Assembly: GCA_000934385.1 (NCBI GenBank)
Contig: KN880469.1
Span: forward strand, 1 to 64,000
Length of the DNA stretch: 64,000 nt
Origin: Cylindrobasidium torrendii FP15055 ss-10
Lineage: Eukaryota > Basidiomycota > Agaricomycetes > Agaricales > Physalacriaceae
Direction: 5' to 3'
The notes under the pieces are model-generated. The model worked only from the letters and a program-made list of their open reading frames with translations. It was not told the DNA's origin and searched no databases. Positions 35,665 to 46,667 of this stretch are shown here, piece after piece. The number at the start of each line of letters is the position of its first letter. Within the stretch, counting starts at the first letter, position 1. Made by a program: the position numbers and the translations under genes.

Positions 35665-37402
35665 AGCGAGTCAAGACCCGTACCCACAGCACGACGGATA
35701 GATGGAAGTAAGAGAGAAAAGCGGAATAAAGACAGCTGCGAGCGCAATGAACGGATGATTAGCGCTTGCCTGATTAGTCGATTGGTTGAGGGTTGCTAGG
35801 TAGACTATAGCGGTGTGTGATGTCCCCATTATGACTTCGAGTTTGATAGTATCAGAAGACGGGTTTTCAAGGTACTGAAGCGCTTAGACGCTGTGGAATG
35901 GTTGGGACTCTTCAGCTTACCAGAACACCAATTCGGAAGGTGCCATTCGCTCAATCTTGGAACATGCAATACCAGCACGAGCCAAAGTAGTTCTATATGG
36001 ACTCATTCGTTGCGGGGTCGCGGAAGGGAAATTGGAAAAGGCCGGAAAGAGTGAGAACAAAGGTGTACACCTAAGCAACGGTCGACGAACGATCATTTCC
36101 CGATATATCATAACATGGAATCGCGAAGGCTCCTTTTACATAGGACGCGTTTATTAAACATTTCATCGACGGGGACATGTGAGTATACATGCGAATGAAA
36201 AGACTTTGCAAGCGCAATGATGGTGGCGCTTTCAGCTTGTCCCGTGGACCCGTTCCCGTGGTGGCTTCCAGCTTCAAGCTGCCCTTTTAAATCCACTCCT
36301 ATAAAGGTGTTTGACTGCTCGTCGCTCGAACTCTTTGGATTCGTTCAACTTTCCTCCACACGTGGGCGCGCTGACCCTTCATTTCGAACATTGAATATTC
36401 CGTAATATTCCCGTGCAGGATTTGCCAGGGTCCAATGACAGAATTCACATACATACTCGCTCTATTGACTCTCAAACAACAGATACCTGGGCTTTTGGTC
36501 GAGGTATCGTTGCTTTGTGAATCACGGCGTAGACATGCGGTTACCCTCATCCAAGCATAACAGCTTCCTCTGTCCCTCACAATGTGGATAAGATGCCTCA
36601 TTTCTGCGAGGGATAGGTTATCACCCTGTTTGTGGTACACGTGTATGGCGTTCATTAATTAAGATGGCAAGACAAAAGCCTTGCGCAGCCCCAAAGAGAC
36701 CAACATGCGGAGGACGCATTGCAAGGAGAATTCATAGATGGGAAAGATAGCTCGCACGATGCTTCGGAAAAGTACAAACTCTTGGACGGAGGCGACAAGA
36801 TGCTTTCTGGCCCTCGGCTGTACGCGTAGATCATCACATCAGGGAATCTACTTTCGGGGAAAAGGGCCAGATAACCACAAGGAGCCAAAGCTATTCCGAG
36901 GACTGAAGGGTTTAAGTCGAAAGACGGTCACGCATGAGACGGACGCGACACGCAGTTATAGCGTGTACAACTCATGAGAGTGGTGGCGCATGCATGGAAC
37001 GTTCCAGAAGTGGCGGCGCGAGGGCGCGGCTCGGAGATTCGCAGCGGCAGACAGAGAGAACAGACAAAAAAAATCAGAAGATTTATGGTAAATCAGCCAA
37101 CGTCGAGTTGCACCAGAGTCGCACTCGCTTCTTGTGCTCAAGGTTCATGCAGACCTGAGGCCGCTCAGTTGCAAAACAGTCGATTTTATGTACAGGCGTG
37201 GCCTGAGAAGCAAGATTAAAGCAGAGAATAAAAGGGCTTTTCGAGATTCTGAGGCAGGGAGAGCATGGCGATAGATGGATGCAGATTGTGAAGGAGGCGA
37301 AGCGGTGGGTGGCACCTTGCCGAGATGCCGGTCCACCGGTGGGATTTTAGCTGACTCCGAGTTAACTCTAATTCTTTTGTCTTCCACACCACCAACCTCA
37401 GC
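35665..37402. other. Long intergenic region, nothing recognised
   Basis: About 1.7 kb lies between divergent genes. Several open frames of 60-120 codons exist but show no domains or splice-consistent continuation. It is likely promoter and a long 5' region of the bZIP gene, as is common for transcription factor genes. Confidence 0.4.
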
Positions 37403-39321
37403 ATGCTCGTCGACCGAAACTCGTTTTCCGACATCCAGATGGGCGGGGCCGACCCCGACCTGTCTGAATTCATCAACACCGATCTATTCCTCAACGCGCC
37501 CTCGTCCTCGACGTCGCGTGCATCCTCACCCCAATCGCCCTTCCAGTCCTTGCTCACCCCGCCCCAAACGACACCTGTCACGTCTTTCCCCGATATCTAC
37601 GATGAAATTCCGGACCCAGTGGACTCAGCGACTAGTCTATTCAACCTTATTGAGGATGACCTGAAGCTGTCGGAGCCGCAGGTCCAGCCCTACGATTTCT
37701 ACGGGACGCTGCGCGAGCCCAGTGTAGAGTCGGACTCTCAGGCATCCATGGGCATCGACCCTCAGCTTGTCGACTCACCCTCGGCGCAAGAAGACGAAGC
37801 TGAGGAGACTGTCGAGCTGCCAATCCCTCAGGAGGAACCGCCGCAACAGAAGCTGACTGTCACGATCGCACCCATCAAGACTGCTGGGCATGGCAAATCG
37901 CGCAAGGGCACTGTCCATAGCGGCGGAGTCACCAAGAAGACCGCCACCGCTTCAGCACTGCCGCCTCAACCCACGGCACCCATCTACGTTGCGCCTCCGA
38001 CGCCGATTACCGCGGCCTCTGTCCTGGGCAAAAGGGATCTGGTCGACGACGACGAGCTCCCCGCAGATTGGCGTCCGCCGCCCGAGGTATTTGCCAAGAT
38101 GTCGAGCAAAGAGAAACGCCAGTTGCGCAATAAGATTTCGGCGCGGAACTTTAGGGTTAGACGCAAGGGTGCGTTCCTCTTGTTCACTTTTGTGCGCCTT
38201 CCTCATTTTCTCCAGAGTACATCTCTACATTGGAGATGGACATTGCGGAGCGCGACCGGCTTCTCAATGCTATCCGTGCTGAGCTGGGTAACACTCAGTC
38301 TGAGAACCAGGCACTCCGCCAGGAAATTGCGGCTCTCAAACGGGCTCTTCTCGATGGCAAATCTGCGTCCGAGCTCAAGATTGAGGACATTCCTGTCTTG
38401 AATCTTCCTCCGCCTGGCCCACTGCCATCCACTTCGGCTCCAAGAACGTCATCTCCAGCTCCCGCATTGCTCACCCCGAATACGCAAAAGGATGTCGGTT
38501 CGTCCTCGGCTGGCAGTTTCTGGGGCGGTGTTCGCATGGGTGGCGGCATCACGCCGGTGCACACTGTTCTCATGCCAGAGAATGTCGGCAAACCCGTCCA
38601 AAAGGACACAACGCCGGCAATGCCAACTGATGCCCGCGTCCGCCTGCCTACCCCCCTCGAGAAACTTTCTACCTGGGATGGTCTTCCGGACAACCACCCT
38701 CTGGGCTCGAAGCACTTCGATTTGTATGTCTTTTTTTCTCTCCATCGTTTTACTGTTTCCTAACTTGCTCCAAGGCACCGCTGGTCAAAATCCAATTCGT
38801 ATTACCCTCCATCTCCTCCTTTGTCGAGGCCCTCGTCTCCGCGCGCGCCTGACCCTCGATTCTCGCCATCACCGTTCAGTAAACAAACGTTGCCCTATCT
38901 CGGCGGTTCTCCATTCGGTCAGAACTCTCCTCCGCTCAATGGGGCTGGCTTCCGTTCATCGACACCGAGTTCCCTTTTGGCAGGCAAGCACCGTACATCG
39001 CCGCCGTCATCTCCCCGCCTCCCAAGTGTCGAAGATCAACAGCTTAAGGTTGCTGCGCTCGCGCAGCAAACGCTCATGCACAAGCTTGCTAGCGCATTTC
39101 TGGAGACGTTCGCCTCGGCAACGTCGGCTGGCATGGATGTCGAAAGGGTCTGCCGCGTTCTCGAGGGCAAATCCAAGCTCCAACTTGTCGACGAGGAACG
39201 TGCTGAGGTCTGTGCACGCACAGTATCGCCCGAGGAGCAATCGTGTGCGTTGACCGCCATGCTGGAGGAAGGCATCCAGGGATTGTCATTGAGCTCGTCG
39301 ACAAAGAAGTCTTCGAGCTGA
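37403..39321 (+). CDS. bZIP transcription factor
   Basis: The N-terminus is acidic and Ser/Pro-rich (activation-type, MLVDRNSFSDIQMGGADPDL). The basic region KEKRQLRNKISARNFRVRRK holds the bZIP pattern N-x7-R (NKISARNFR). The 47-nt intron 38169-38215 separates it from EYISTLEMDIAERDRLLNAI, the leucine zipper with heptad L/I positions continuing to ENQALRQEIAALKRALLDG. A second intron follows SKHFDL. The C-terminal half is proline/serine-rich (YYPPSPPLSRPSSPRAPDPR) with a short helical block QTLMHKLASAFLETFASATS near the end. The class cannot be fixed, but the basic region resembles the fungal NxxxARxxR type used at CRE/TRE-like sites. About 590 residues, nuclear by inference. Confidence 0.9.
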
Positions 39322-40812
39322 AAAGGTAAGTTTACACGTGAGAAGCAGGAATACAACTCATAAAATGGACTCTGTATATATAATACTTTTATAAACCGTA
39401 AACACCCATTCATCATTGCATGTCATGTCATCCCCACGTATCATAGTTTTAGTTTCGATAGTAGGAGTGCGAGAGGGTAGTCATAACTTGAAATCTGTAG
39501 CTTAAATAGTTAGTTTCGTAGAATTTTTGTTTCCAAGAAAAATGGGAACATTGGTTGGTACTTTTTCGGGTTTGATTAGAGGTAATTTGCAAGGCCTCGA
39601 AAATTCATATTTTGCATATTGATGGCCAGAATTTCTTAATGTTGGCGACATCCGCTATTTTGATTTCATGCCACTAGCAGCACAATTTCTCTCTGGAGAA
39701 ATACCCGGTCGTGTTGAACTGGAGTCAAGTCTGGCAGTTCCATGGATAGATGGCCCTCCGAGAAGCTTTAACAGGTCAGCATGATACCACAGGCATTTCT
39801 GCTATTGAGCTAGACACCTTCGTCGGTGCCGGGGCACATAGAACAAGACCACCTCTAATGGCGGGGATTTGCGCCTCATTTCATTTCATCCTGATGTAAA
39901 TTCATTTTCGAGAAAAAGACCGTCCGCTATTTCGATTTTTGAGCACAAGTGTGAGCATTTGTAAATCATCTTCATTTTCTATATCCCCAGCAAATTACTA
40001 GTCCTTTAGCCAACGCGCCCCTCTTTGGTGTACGCCCCCAAATTACGTAAAAAGTCAACGCGTGACCTGTAACGCGCTTGTCGCGAGCGTCCATCCCGAC
40101 GCGTCGAGCACTTTATAACGCGAAATTCATAATTTCAACGTGCCGTACAAGCTCAAAATGCTCGAAAATAAGATTTGATGTAGCCAAGAGCGAAGATTGA
40201 CCCTCAAAACTATTGCTGCAGAGCCCACTAGCCTGTGCAGACCCCTGTCATGCGTCTTCGAAACGGAAAAGATAGGCTTCTTACATAACTCTGCAACTGG
40301 CGGCAGCAAATCTGCAAGCATTCATCATCCCTTTTTCTGCCTTTCCAATCTCCAGTGCGGCTGCCCACACGCTAAGGCCAATCGAGGCGTAATGTAGTTC
40401 CATCATCATACACTCACTGGCACACCGTCCCATTGACGCGTTAACGAGCGAATGTCAGGCCCACTCTGCGGTGGCTCCGAAAGCGCTCAAGCTCAAGGAT
40501 CAAGCGGTCCAGAAAATCGCCAGAGGTTGTGGAATGCTCAGATAATAGATATAGCCTCGAGGGCAATCGGAGCGTGTGAGATAGTGCTTTGGGCCTGCTT
40601 TGGGAAGTTCATTGTCGAAGCTGGACAGGGCTTGCAAGGTGTACGGGCAGGAGATGGGGCGGCAAGTGTTGATTGGGTGTATTTACTGAGTAAAATATCG
40701 AGTGATTGACCCCCCGGGGGCAGGAAGCAAGCGGGGATAGTGGTATATGGGATGTGTCGCAGCAGCAGCTTGTCTATCCGCGAGTTTTGGGACATCCTTG
40801 CCAGAGAACCAC
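39322..40812. other. AT-richer intergenic region before assembly gap
   Basis: About 1.5 kb with runs of A/T, especially 39500-40000, and no recognisable gene or repeat. Short frames at 40450-40800 run into the gap and cannot be judged. Confidence 0.4.
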
Positions 40813-40912
40813 NNNNNNNNNNNNNNNNNNNNNNNNNNNNNNNNNNNNNNNNNNNNNNNNNNNNNNNNNNNNNNNNNNNNNNNNNNNNNNNNNNNNNNNN
40901 NNNNNNNNNNNN
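40813..40912. other. Assembly gap of 100 N
   Basis: Exactly 100 N, a conventional placeholder, so the real gap size is unknown. The base following it (40913) lies inside a repeat also found at 28854, which suggests the repeat broke the assembly. Confidence 0.99.
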
Positions 40913-41262
40913 TCGAGTCTCTACTACTTGCGTGCACGCTTTCTTCATTGTTCTCCGATCATTGACAAATAGATCGGGCAATGCACCCCTCGGGCCACTT
41001 CGACTACAGTATGGAAGCTTAACATGTCTGTTATTGTTAGATTCCTCTTTAGGCGGAGCTGCGTGGGACGTTGTTTTTGGTAAAGCGGCCGTAGGTCGGC
41101 GGCGCATCACTCTGTCTCGATCGCGCCTCGACCGCCACTCGATTCTTCCTGGGCCGTCGGGACTCATTTTCTTGGCCATGGTCGCTGGTCTCAGCTGAAG
41201 CGCTGATTGGCTACATAAGCCACGCGACACGGCTGACTAATCATTTTTCTTTATTATTAGGA
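40913..41262 (-). mobile_element. Helitron-like element, copy B, cut by the gap
   Basis: The sequence matches 28854-29315 almost base for base from tcgagtctctactacttgcg onward. It lacks the 97-bp duplication and a roughly 15-bp end duplication seen in copy A. Its 5' end on the minus strand is TCCTAATAAT at 41262 with an A flank, as in copy A. The missing 3' end with the hairpin should lie in the gap. Confidence 0.6.
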
Positions 41263-41468
41263 TAACTAATTTTCATGTACCTAATCAATGAGTAATACAA
41301 CTGTCCATATTGGTGCATCATTTGTAAGTCTGGGGGACGTACGACTCGTCGAGTCGCTTCGATCCTTTGTGCTGACTAATCGATCCGTGATCGGGATTGG
41401 CTTGGAATTCCAACTGACACTTGGAACCTCTGCCTGCCACAGCGAAACCGTTCTCGCCTCCACCGCCC

Positions 41469-42422
41469 TCAAGTCCTCAATCCTGCTATCTTCCAAATTT
41501 TGATCACCTCGATGTCACGCAAAGGTGACATGTTGTCCTGGATCCTGCGCCTGACATGTGAACGCAACTCTTCACCCTCCTCCTCGAATGCGATTTCGGG
41601 TCGAGCACGTAGGCAGGCTAGGGAGGGGAAGAGTCCCGGCATTGACTTCCACCCTGCGACGAGAGCTCGGACGGAATAGATTCCGGCGATGTATAGCGCA
41701 CAAATTGTTTCTGGAAGACGTTTGAAGAGCGCCACAGCGCGTGTTATCTTCTCCGGTGAGATTTTGAGCCAAAGCGTGTCTGTTATGAATGCGAAGTTGA
41801 CGAGGGTGAGAGGGAGAGATGGAAAGTTGAGATATTTTTCGGTGCATATGCCTACTATCTTGATGGTGAGACTGGTTAAACTTGGCGCATGGATGCGTGA
41901 TAGTACCAGGGATGAAGGAGGTAGGATTTGCAGACTTGGGGCCCATCGTCGACGGTGAGCGCTTCGAGCCGGGGTACTGCGAAGATATGTGGCGACGAAG
42001 GCCCGCAGTATGCGCAGACGCCCGAACGAGTGCCCGGACCATAGGGACGTGGCATCGATAGCTACTATTCCGTCTAGATGTGATTCGATATTCGACGGCT
42101 CTCCAAGCCTACCAGTGACAAGAGTACCGATGCCTGAGGGCTCGGACGTTCGCCGCATTCGTTTTTTACAACGAGGTCTAAAGCCTCTCCGCTGGCGCTG
42201 TCTTGCGAGCATGCGACTGTGGGAAAGATGTCGTGGAGTCCGCTTCTTGAGTTGGAACCGCTGTGGCCGATGTTGGAGGCGTCGGTTGGTAGGAAATTGT
42301 GATTTGGGGTGTCTAGTGATCATGGCATGAAGTTTTATTGTACATTCTTTCCCACGGCGTGTAACTCGTAACCGTATTATCCTTACAAGTTGTTCCTTGA
42401 ACTTCACAACACGAGTATGCAC
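41469..42422 (-). pseudogene. F-box/LRR-type fragment, probably truncated
   Basis: The C-terminal half reads like the LRR part of the local F-box family (APSLTSLTIKIVG, LPLTLVNFAFITD, FPSLACLRARPEIAFEEE) and ends IEVIKIWKIAGLRT. The N-terminal part is basic, low-complexity and shows no F-box. A second frame overlaps it around 42042, consistent with a frameshift or a missed exon. No F-box was found in the 500 bp further upstream, which is instead occupied by a direct repeat. It may be a decayed or 5'-truncated member, or the last exon of an unresolved gene. Confidence 0.4.
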
Positions 42423-42487
42423 TGCACTGCGCCTTGAGTCTGCAGCGTGTTGACTCTAGAAGCATGACAACTGCATGACCTGAGATG

Positions 42488-42797
42488 GGCGTAGCCACAT
42501 CAGGCTGAGCGTGGGCGTATGACTGATGGTTTCTTTATTGTCAAAGGAAGAAACTATGATTCCGATTCCCACGCCACTACTGGTAACTGTTACTAGACCC
42601 TTGTATCCTGAGTACGTGTGAACGTTGTTCCTAAGATGGTGAAAGAGGCGTAGCCACTTTTGTGCGTGGGTGTATGACTGATGGTTTTTTCTTAATTATC
42701 TTTGGAAGAAGCTATGACTTCGATTCCCATGCCACCAGTGGTACCTGCTACAAGACCCTTGTATCCTGAGTACGTGTGAACATCGTTGTCAAACAGC
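42488..42797 (+). repeat. Diverged tandem direct repeat, unit about 159 bp
   Basis: The motif ggcgtagccac begins at 42488 and again at 42647. Each unit continues with gcgtgggcgtatgactgatg or a variant, a gattcc-type segment, then acccttgtatcctgagtac. Units differ by several substitutions and small indels. The array ends about 270 bp before the ATG at 43071 and may lie within that gene's upstream region. Confidence 0.8.
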
Positions 42798-42914
42798 TGA
42801 TTCAGACTGACATTCACACGGTCTATTTCCCATGGTCCTTGCCACTACATACCGTTGGTCGTCAAGAGCAGTGCTCAGGCCAGCCACCAGGGTCCACCAA
42901 GTGGCTCTCGAAAG

Positions 42915-42922
42915 TATAAAAA
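42915..42922 (+). promoter_or_regulatory. TATA box for the 43071 gene
   Basis: TATAAAAA lies 149-156 bp upstream of the ATG. Motif and spacing suit a fungal core promoter. Confidence 0.45.
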
Positions 42923-43070
42923 CAGGCTCGAAAGAGAGTGCCCTTCAACACAGCTTCCGTAGTTTTTCTTCATCCAGCTCCTCTCACTCGAAATCTCAAG
43001 CCTCAAGGTGTGACTCTTGTCTCCCTTGCCCTATTCATCATTTACTAACAGTCGCTCCGTGACAGTTTAA

Positions 43071-43969
43071 ATGGCCACCTATACTATCAACTTTGACCTT
43101 GACGGCCAATGGGATCTTTCTCGCCAAGCAGGCCCGGCCATCCATGCACCCAACATAGTTCGAGCCATCGCCGTCACCAAATATCGTATTGAGTGGCTCG
43201 ACATGGCAGAAGCCGACATCGATTTCTTTTCGAAAAACCACATGATTGGCGTCGCAGTCTTTGAGAATCCGCAGACGCTGGGCGGCAAAGTATATCAGTC
43301 CGCTAGAATTTCGATGGAGATCGATTCCGATGCCACATCCAACGATACATGTCCAGGCGTCCTTGCGGTATGCAATACTTGCCTTACAACAGCAAATGGC
43401 ACCACTGATCCTTGAGCTCGTGACCAGGAACTTCGGTGCGGAGAGCACTACAGCCCAGGCGTTTTCACCCTGATGTTACAGCAATATGACGCGGTCACCC
43501 ATCGTGCGGGTCATTCCCGCACCTACTCACTCGCAAAGAACACGACCATCGGCGACCTCATTAATCCTATCATCTCCCGAAACATGCACCACTTTGCGTT
43601 CTTGACCTATACCAAGGACGATCATTTCAAGGGTTGTGGGCATTTTATGTGAGCTTTTGTTTTCACGTTTTCAACATGAACTTGATCTTTCATTTTAGCA
43701 TGCATTCCTGGTATGTTTACCTCAAGCTGGGTCTTGTTAGCGAGTGCTCTGTTGAGGACCCCAACACGATGCTCAGTGAGGAGCTGACATATACGTACTT
43801 CAGAGATGAGATTGAGAAGAAGGTGAAGAAGACCTTTGCGCGCGTTGGTAAAGGCAAATTCCTTGTTTATGACGAAGGCGAGCCGAACGAGTACATTCCT
43901 GAGGAAATGTGGAGCAGCGCTACTCCCAAGCACCATAAATTTCTGAGTGGTGCTGACGACAATGAGTAA
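43071..43969 (+). CDS. Orphan protein with DUF7770-like layout
   Basis: Three exons give about 260 residues. Exon 1 has IVRAIAVTKYRIEWLDMAEA, then SKNHMIGVAVFENPQ and SARISMEIDSDA, and ends CPGVLA. A short intron leads to ELRCGEHYSPGVFTLMLQQY, TTIGDLINPIISRNMHHFAF and GCGHFI, and a 50-nt intron to MHSWYVYLKLGLVSECSVED. The sequence of blocks (IAV; NHMxxxxF; SxRISM; GVL; TIGDLI; GCGHF plus aromatic) follows the pattern I associate with fungal DUF7770 proteins, whose function is unknown. This match is by eye and weak. There is no signal peptide or membrane span. The charged C-terminus (EIEKKVKKTFARVGKGKF) is unusual. Confidence 0.75.
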
Positions 43970-45007
43970 GGGGAAGCAGGTTTAGGTTTAGCTATAATTT
44001 TTTAGGCGAGATCGACTCGATGTATAGATGGTCGATGAATGTACTTCCGCCGGATCCGTGATACTATAACGAATGATTCTCTATTGCCACAACATATTCT
44101 CAGGCGGTGAACCTACCAGTATTAATTGCTAAATCCTCATGGATTTAATGATTCCGGAAAGAGCTATGGACGACCTATTCAGACTTCTTAAAACGGATGG
44201 GTGATTCACTGATTGTCGGTGGCACCTGACTCGAAAGCTGCTTTTGATCGAGACTTAGACGTGGACAACCTTTTGAGCAGTCTACGGCGCGCAGTGAACT
44301 CAGCGCTCGTCTGAAAAACTTATGTGTTCTCGATACATCACAGATCTCACGCATCCTTTCTGGTGGTGTTTTGTGCTCTGCAGTCGATAAGTTAATGCCA
44401 AGCAGGGTAGGACTGTAACATTGGGGTTAGCCTAAAAATCCCCACCCTTGTTCGTATTTCGAATGGCAGGGATTTTGAGTAGCTTCGACACCACGATGCG
44501 TGTTGCTCGCGGTTGTACAATCGCAAAAGAGAGGCTGGATTGTATTTGCGGTTTAAAAGGCAAATAGTAGTCACGACAGTCATAGGAAGCTTTGATGCTA
44601 ATAATGGCGCTGGTAAATTGCTAGAACTTGCCAAAACAATCTCTCTAACATGATCTCAGTGTGAAATAATTGTGGGAGCTCGGTCAAATCCTCATATTGA
44701 TAAGAATTAGGGTGAGCGCAGCAAGCATTTATACTACCCTCTTCAGATGGTCCGGCGCCGGGCGCAGTATTCTTGAGATTTAGCAGCAATCTCTCATACC
44801 GTGTGTCCTCCCTGGGTCTATTTTTTCTCACTACTATTCTTCTCGATTTATTTGGCTTTGTGGCTCAGTGCACCGGCCCGGGCCCGAACCTTCGAGTCCG
44901 ATCGTGAACTTCAACATTCCGCCACGATCTTGGCTTGAGCTTATACTTCCATCTTGTCAATTTCTGCTCCTCGTCGTCCTATCATCTAGCTCACACGACT
45001 TCCATCC
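43970..45007. other. Intergenic, nothing recognised
   Basis: About 1 kb between same-strand genes without a recognisable gene, tRNA or repeat. Confidence 0.4.
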
Positions 45008-45966
45008 ATGCTATCCGCAGCCCTGCGGGCAGACATTGTGGCGGCTTGTGCCACGCATGAGAAAAACAATGAGCAGGATCCCTATTACACTCGTGCCTTC
45101 CGGTTCCAGGACTACTTTATCAAATTTGGAGAATATACGACCTTCGACTCCGAAGCCATGACACTGAAATACTTGGCCGACCTGGCGGCACAGGATCCAG
45201 AGGCGCCTCGTGTCCCACGGGTCCATCACTACTTCTACGAACATGGCGGCATGGCGTACGTCGTAATGGAATATATTCCGCTCGTCGAAGTGCCTTTTGA
45301 GGTCCGCGCCAAGGCTGCAGCGCAGGCGGTTCTCTGGATGCGCAGTATACCAGTGCCAGAAGATGTTGTCCTAGGGCCCAAAGGAGGCGGCCCCGCCTAC
45401 CACGTCGTCTTCAAGACTGCAAAAGCGCCTCGGTGCTATACCAGCATCAGGGCCCTGGAGCGCTTCCTTAACAAAGTTCGCTCGCATCCCCTTTTGTGTT
45501 ACTTCCAACACTGGAACTTTTCTTTAGGCCCTTGGTATAGTCCGCGATAGGCGGTCAGTAACTCTCCCAGACTTCGATATCGTCAATGAGCCACTGGTTC
45601 TGACGCAGTCCGACATGAATTGTGGCAACTTTGGAGTTGATACCGAGGGACGACCGGTCATCCTCGACGCCTGCGAAATCGGATGGCTCCCCGAATCCCT
45701 CGACCTCTTTAATCTCTTCAGCACTACGGCGTTTGCGCGCGCCATCGCTCAACATGTCTTCACACCTGAACAGGCTGCTGCATGGAAAGAGCATCCCCAT
45801 CGGAGGTCGATAGCGGAGGTGAAAGTGCTTCTGGGCCCGTCATACCCTCCACATCTCAGTACGTCGCACACCGTCTCGTTAACAGTTGCAGTGACTCTTT
45901 ACAGACTTGGATGCGGACGGCAATGAGATGCCTCGGACTCGCGGAAGGCAAAGGGCACAGGTTTGA
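45008..45966 (+). CDS. Aminoglycoside-phosphotransferase-fold kinase-like protein
   Basis: The protein starts MLSAALRADIVAACATHEKN. It has a kinase N-lobe with an invariant-lysine candidate (FQDYFIKFGEYTTFDSEAMT), then VPRVHHYFYEHGGMAYVVME and YIPLVEV, the hinge. After an intron (after ALERFLNK) come the catalytic-loop-like QSDMNCGNFGVD and metal-binding-like VILDACEIGWLPESL. Compared with APH HxDxxxxN, Ser replaces the usual His but D and N remain. The last exon is short (NLDADGNEMPRTRGRQRAQV). About 280 residues, cytosolic by default. The family is abundant in basidiomycetes and its substrates are mostly unknown; antibiotic resistance should not be assumed. Confidence 0.78.
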
Positions 45967-46667
45967 GGCTCTGATATGCGACTCATTCATTGTACCCCAA
46001 GGTGTACCGCTTCATATGGCGCCTACATATGTAGCTTGCGTTCTACTCGTATAGTCACTGCCTTTCCGCCAGTTTACCAAAATGAGAGACTGAAATCATT
46101 CTGAATCTTTTATAAACCTCATTATATCAATTTGTCGTATTTCTGTGCGTGCGCCGCCTGAGCTTATTCATGCCAGGGTAGCGACGTCGGAAAGAGCTTC
46201 GCAAAGTTCTTCTTGAAGTTTGCTAGATTGTACTTTTGATGGCGGATCGTGGGTCAAGATAAGAGGGTAAGGATACGGTCGGCAGTGACCGTTATGGCCT
46301 TGGGCGTATTTTTGAAGATTTCAAACATACAAGATGGACAGCTTGCTCTGTGTAGTTCGTTGGTCGACATTGTTTCATGTAAAACCGTGCACGCACCCTT
46401 GAGCCATTTTTGTACTCTCTCTTCACATACAGCGGCAAGTATCGGTTTCGTAGTGATGGTCAAGAAGCGAGCGCAATTGGGGACAAATCAGTGATCTGTG
46501 GCGCATGCTACTATCATAGACAACGCGCGGGTTCGATTCTATCCCGGTCACGATCACCTCGTACGACGCTGCTTTGCTTTGTTCTGATATCTCACATTCT
46601 TACAGTCATACATGCGTGTACATACCATACATTGAAAGCTTCCCGTACACTAGACCTACAATAACAT
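45967..46667. other. Convergent intergenic region
   Basis: This 700-bp stretch lies between the 3' ends of two convergent genes. A tRNA-like T-arm near 46530 was examined and rejected. No other feature was seen. Confidence 0.4.

Noticed and set aside
36299..36655. 118-codon minus-strand frame in the long intergenic region
   Set aside because: No domain, poor start context and no splice partner; it is consistent with chance.
40538..41230. Open frames running through the N gap
   Set aside because: Codons inside N are unknown, so the apparent continuity is an artefact.
46491..46551. tRNA-like segment: gtgatct ... gggttcgattc ... ggtcac
   Set aside because: The ends pair over about 6 bp and a T-loop-like motif is present, but the span is only 61 nt, with no room for D and anticodon arms, and the T-arm loop is too long.
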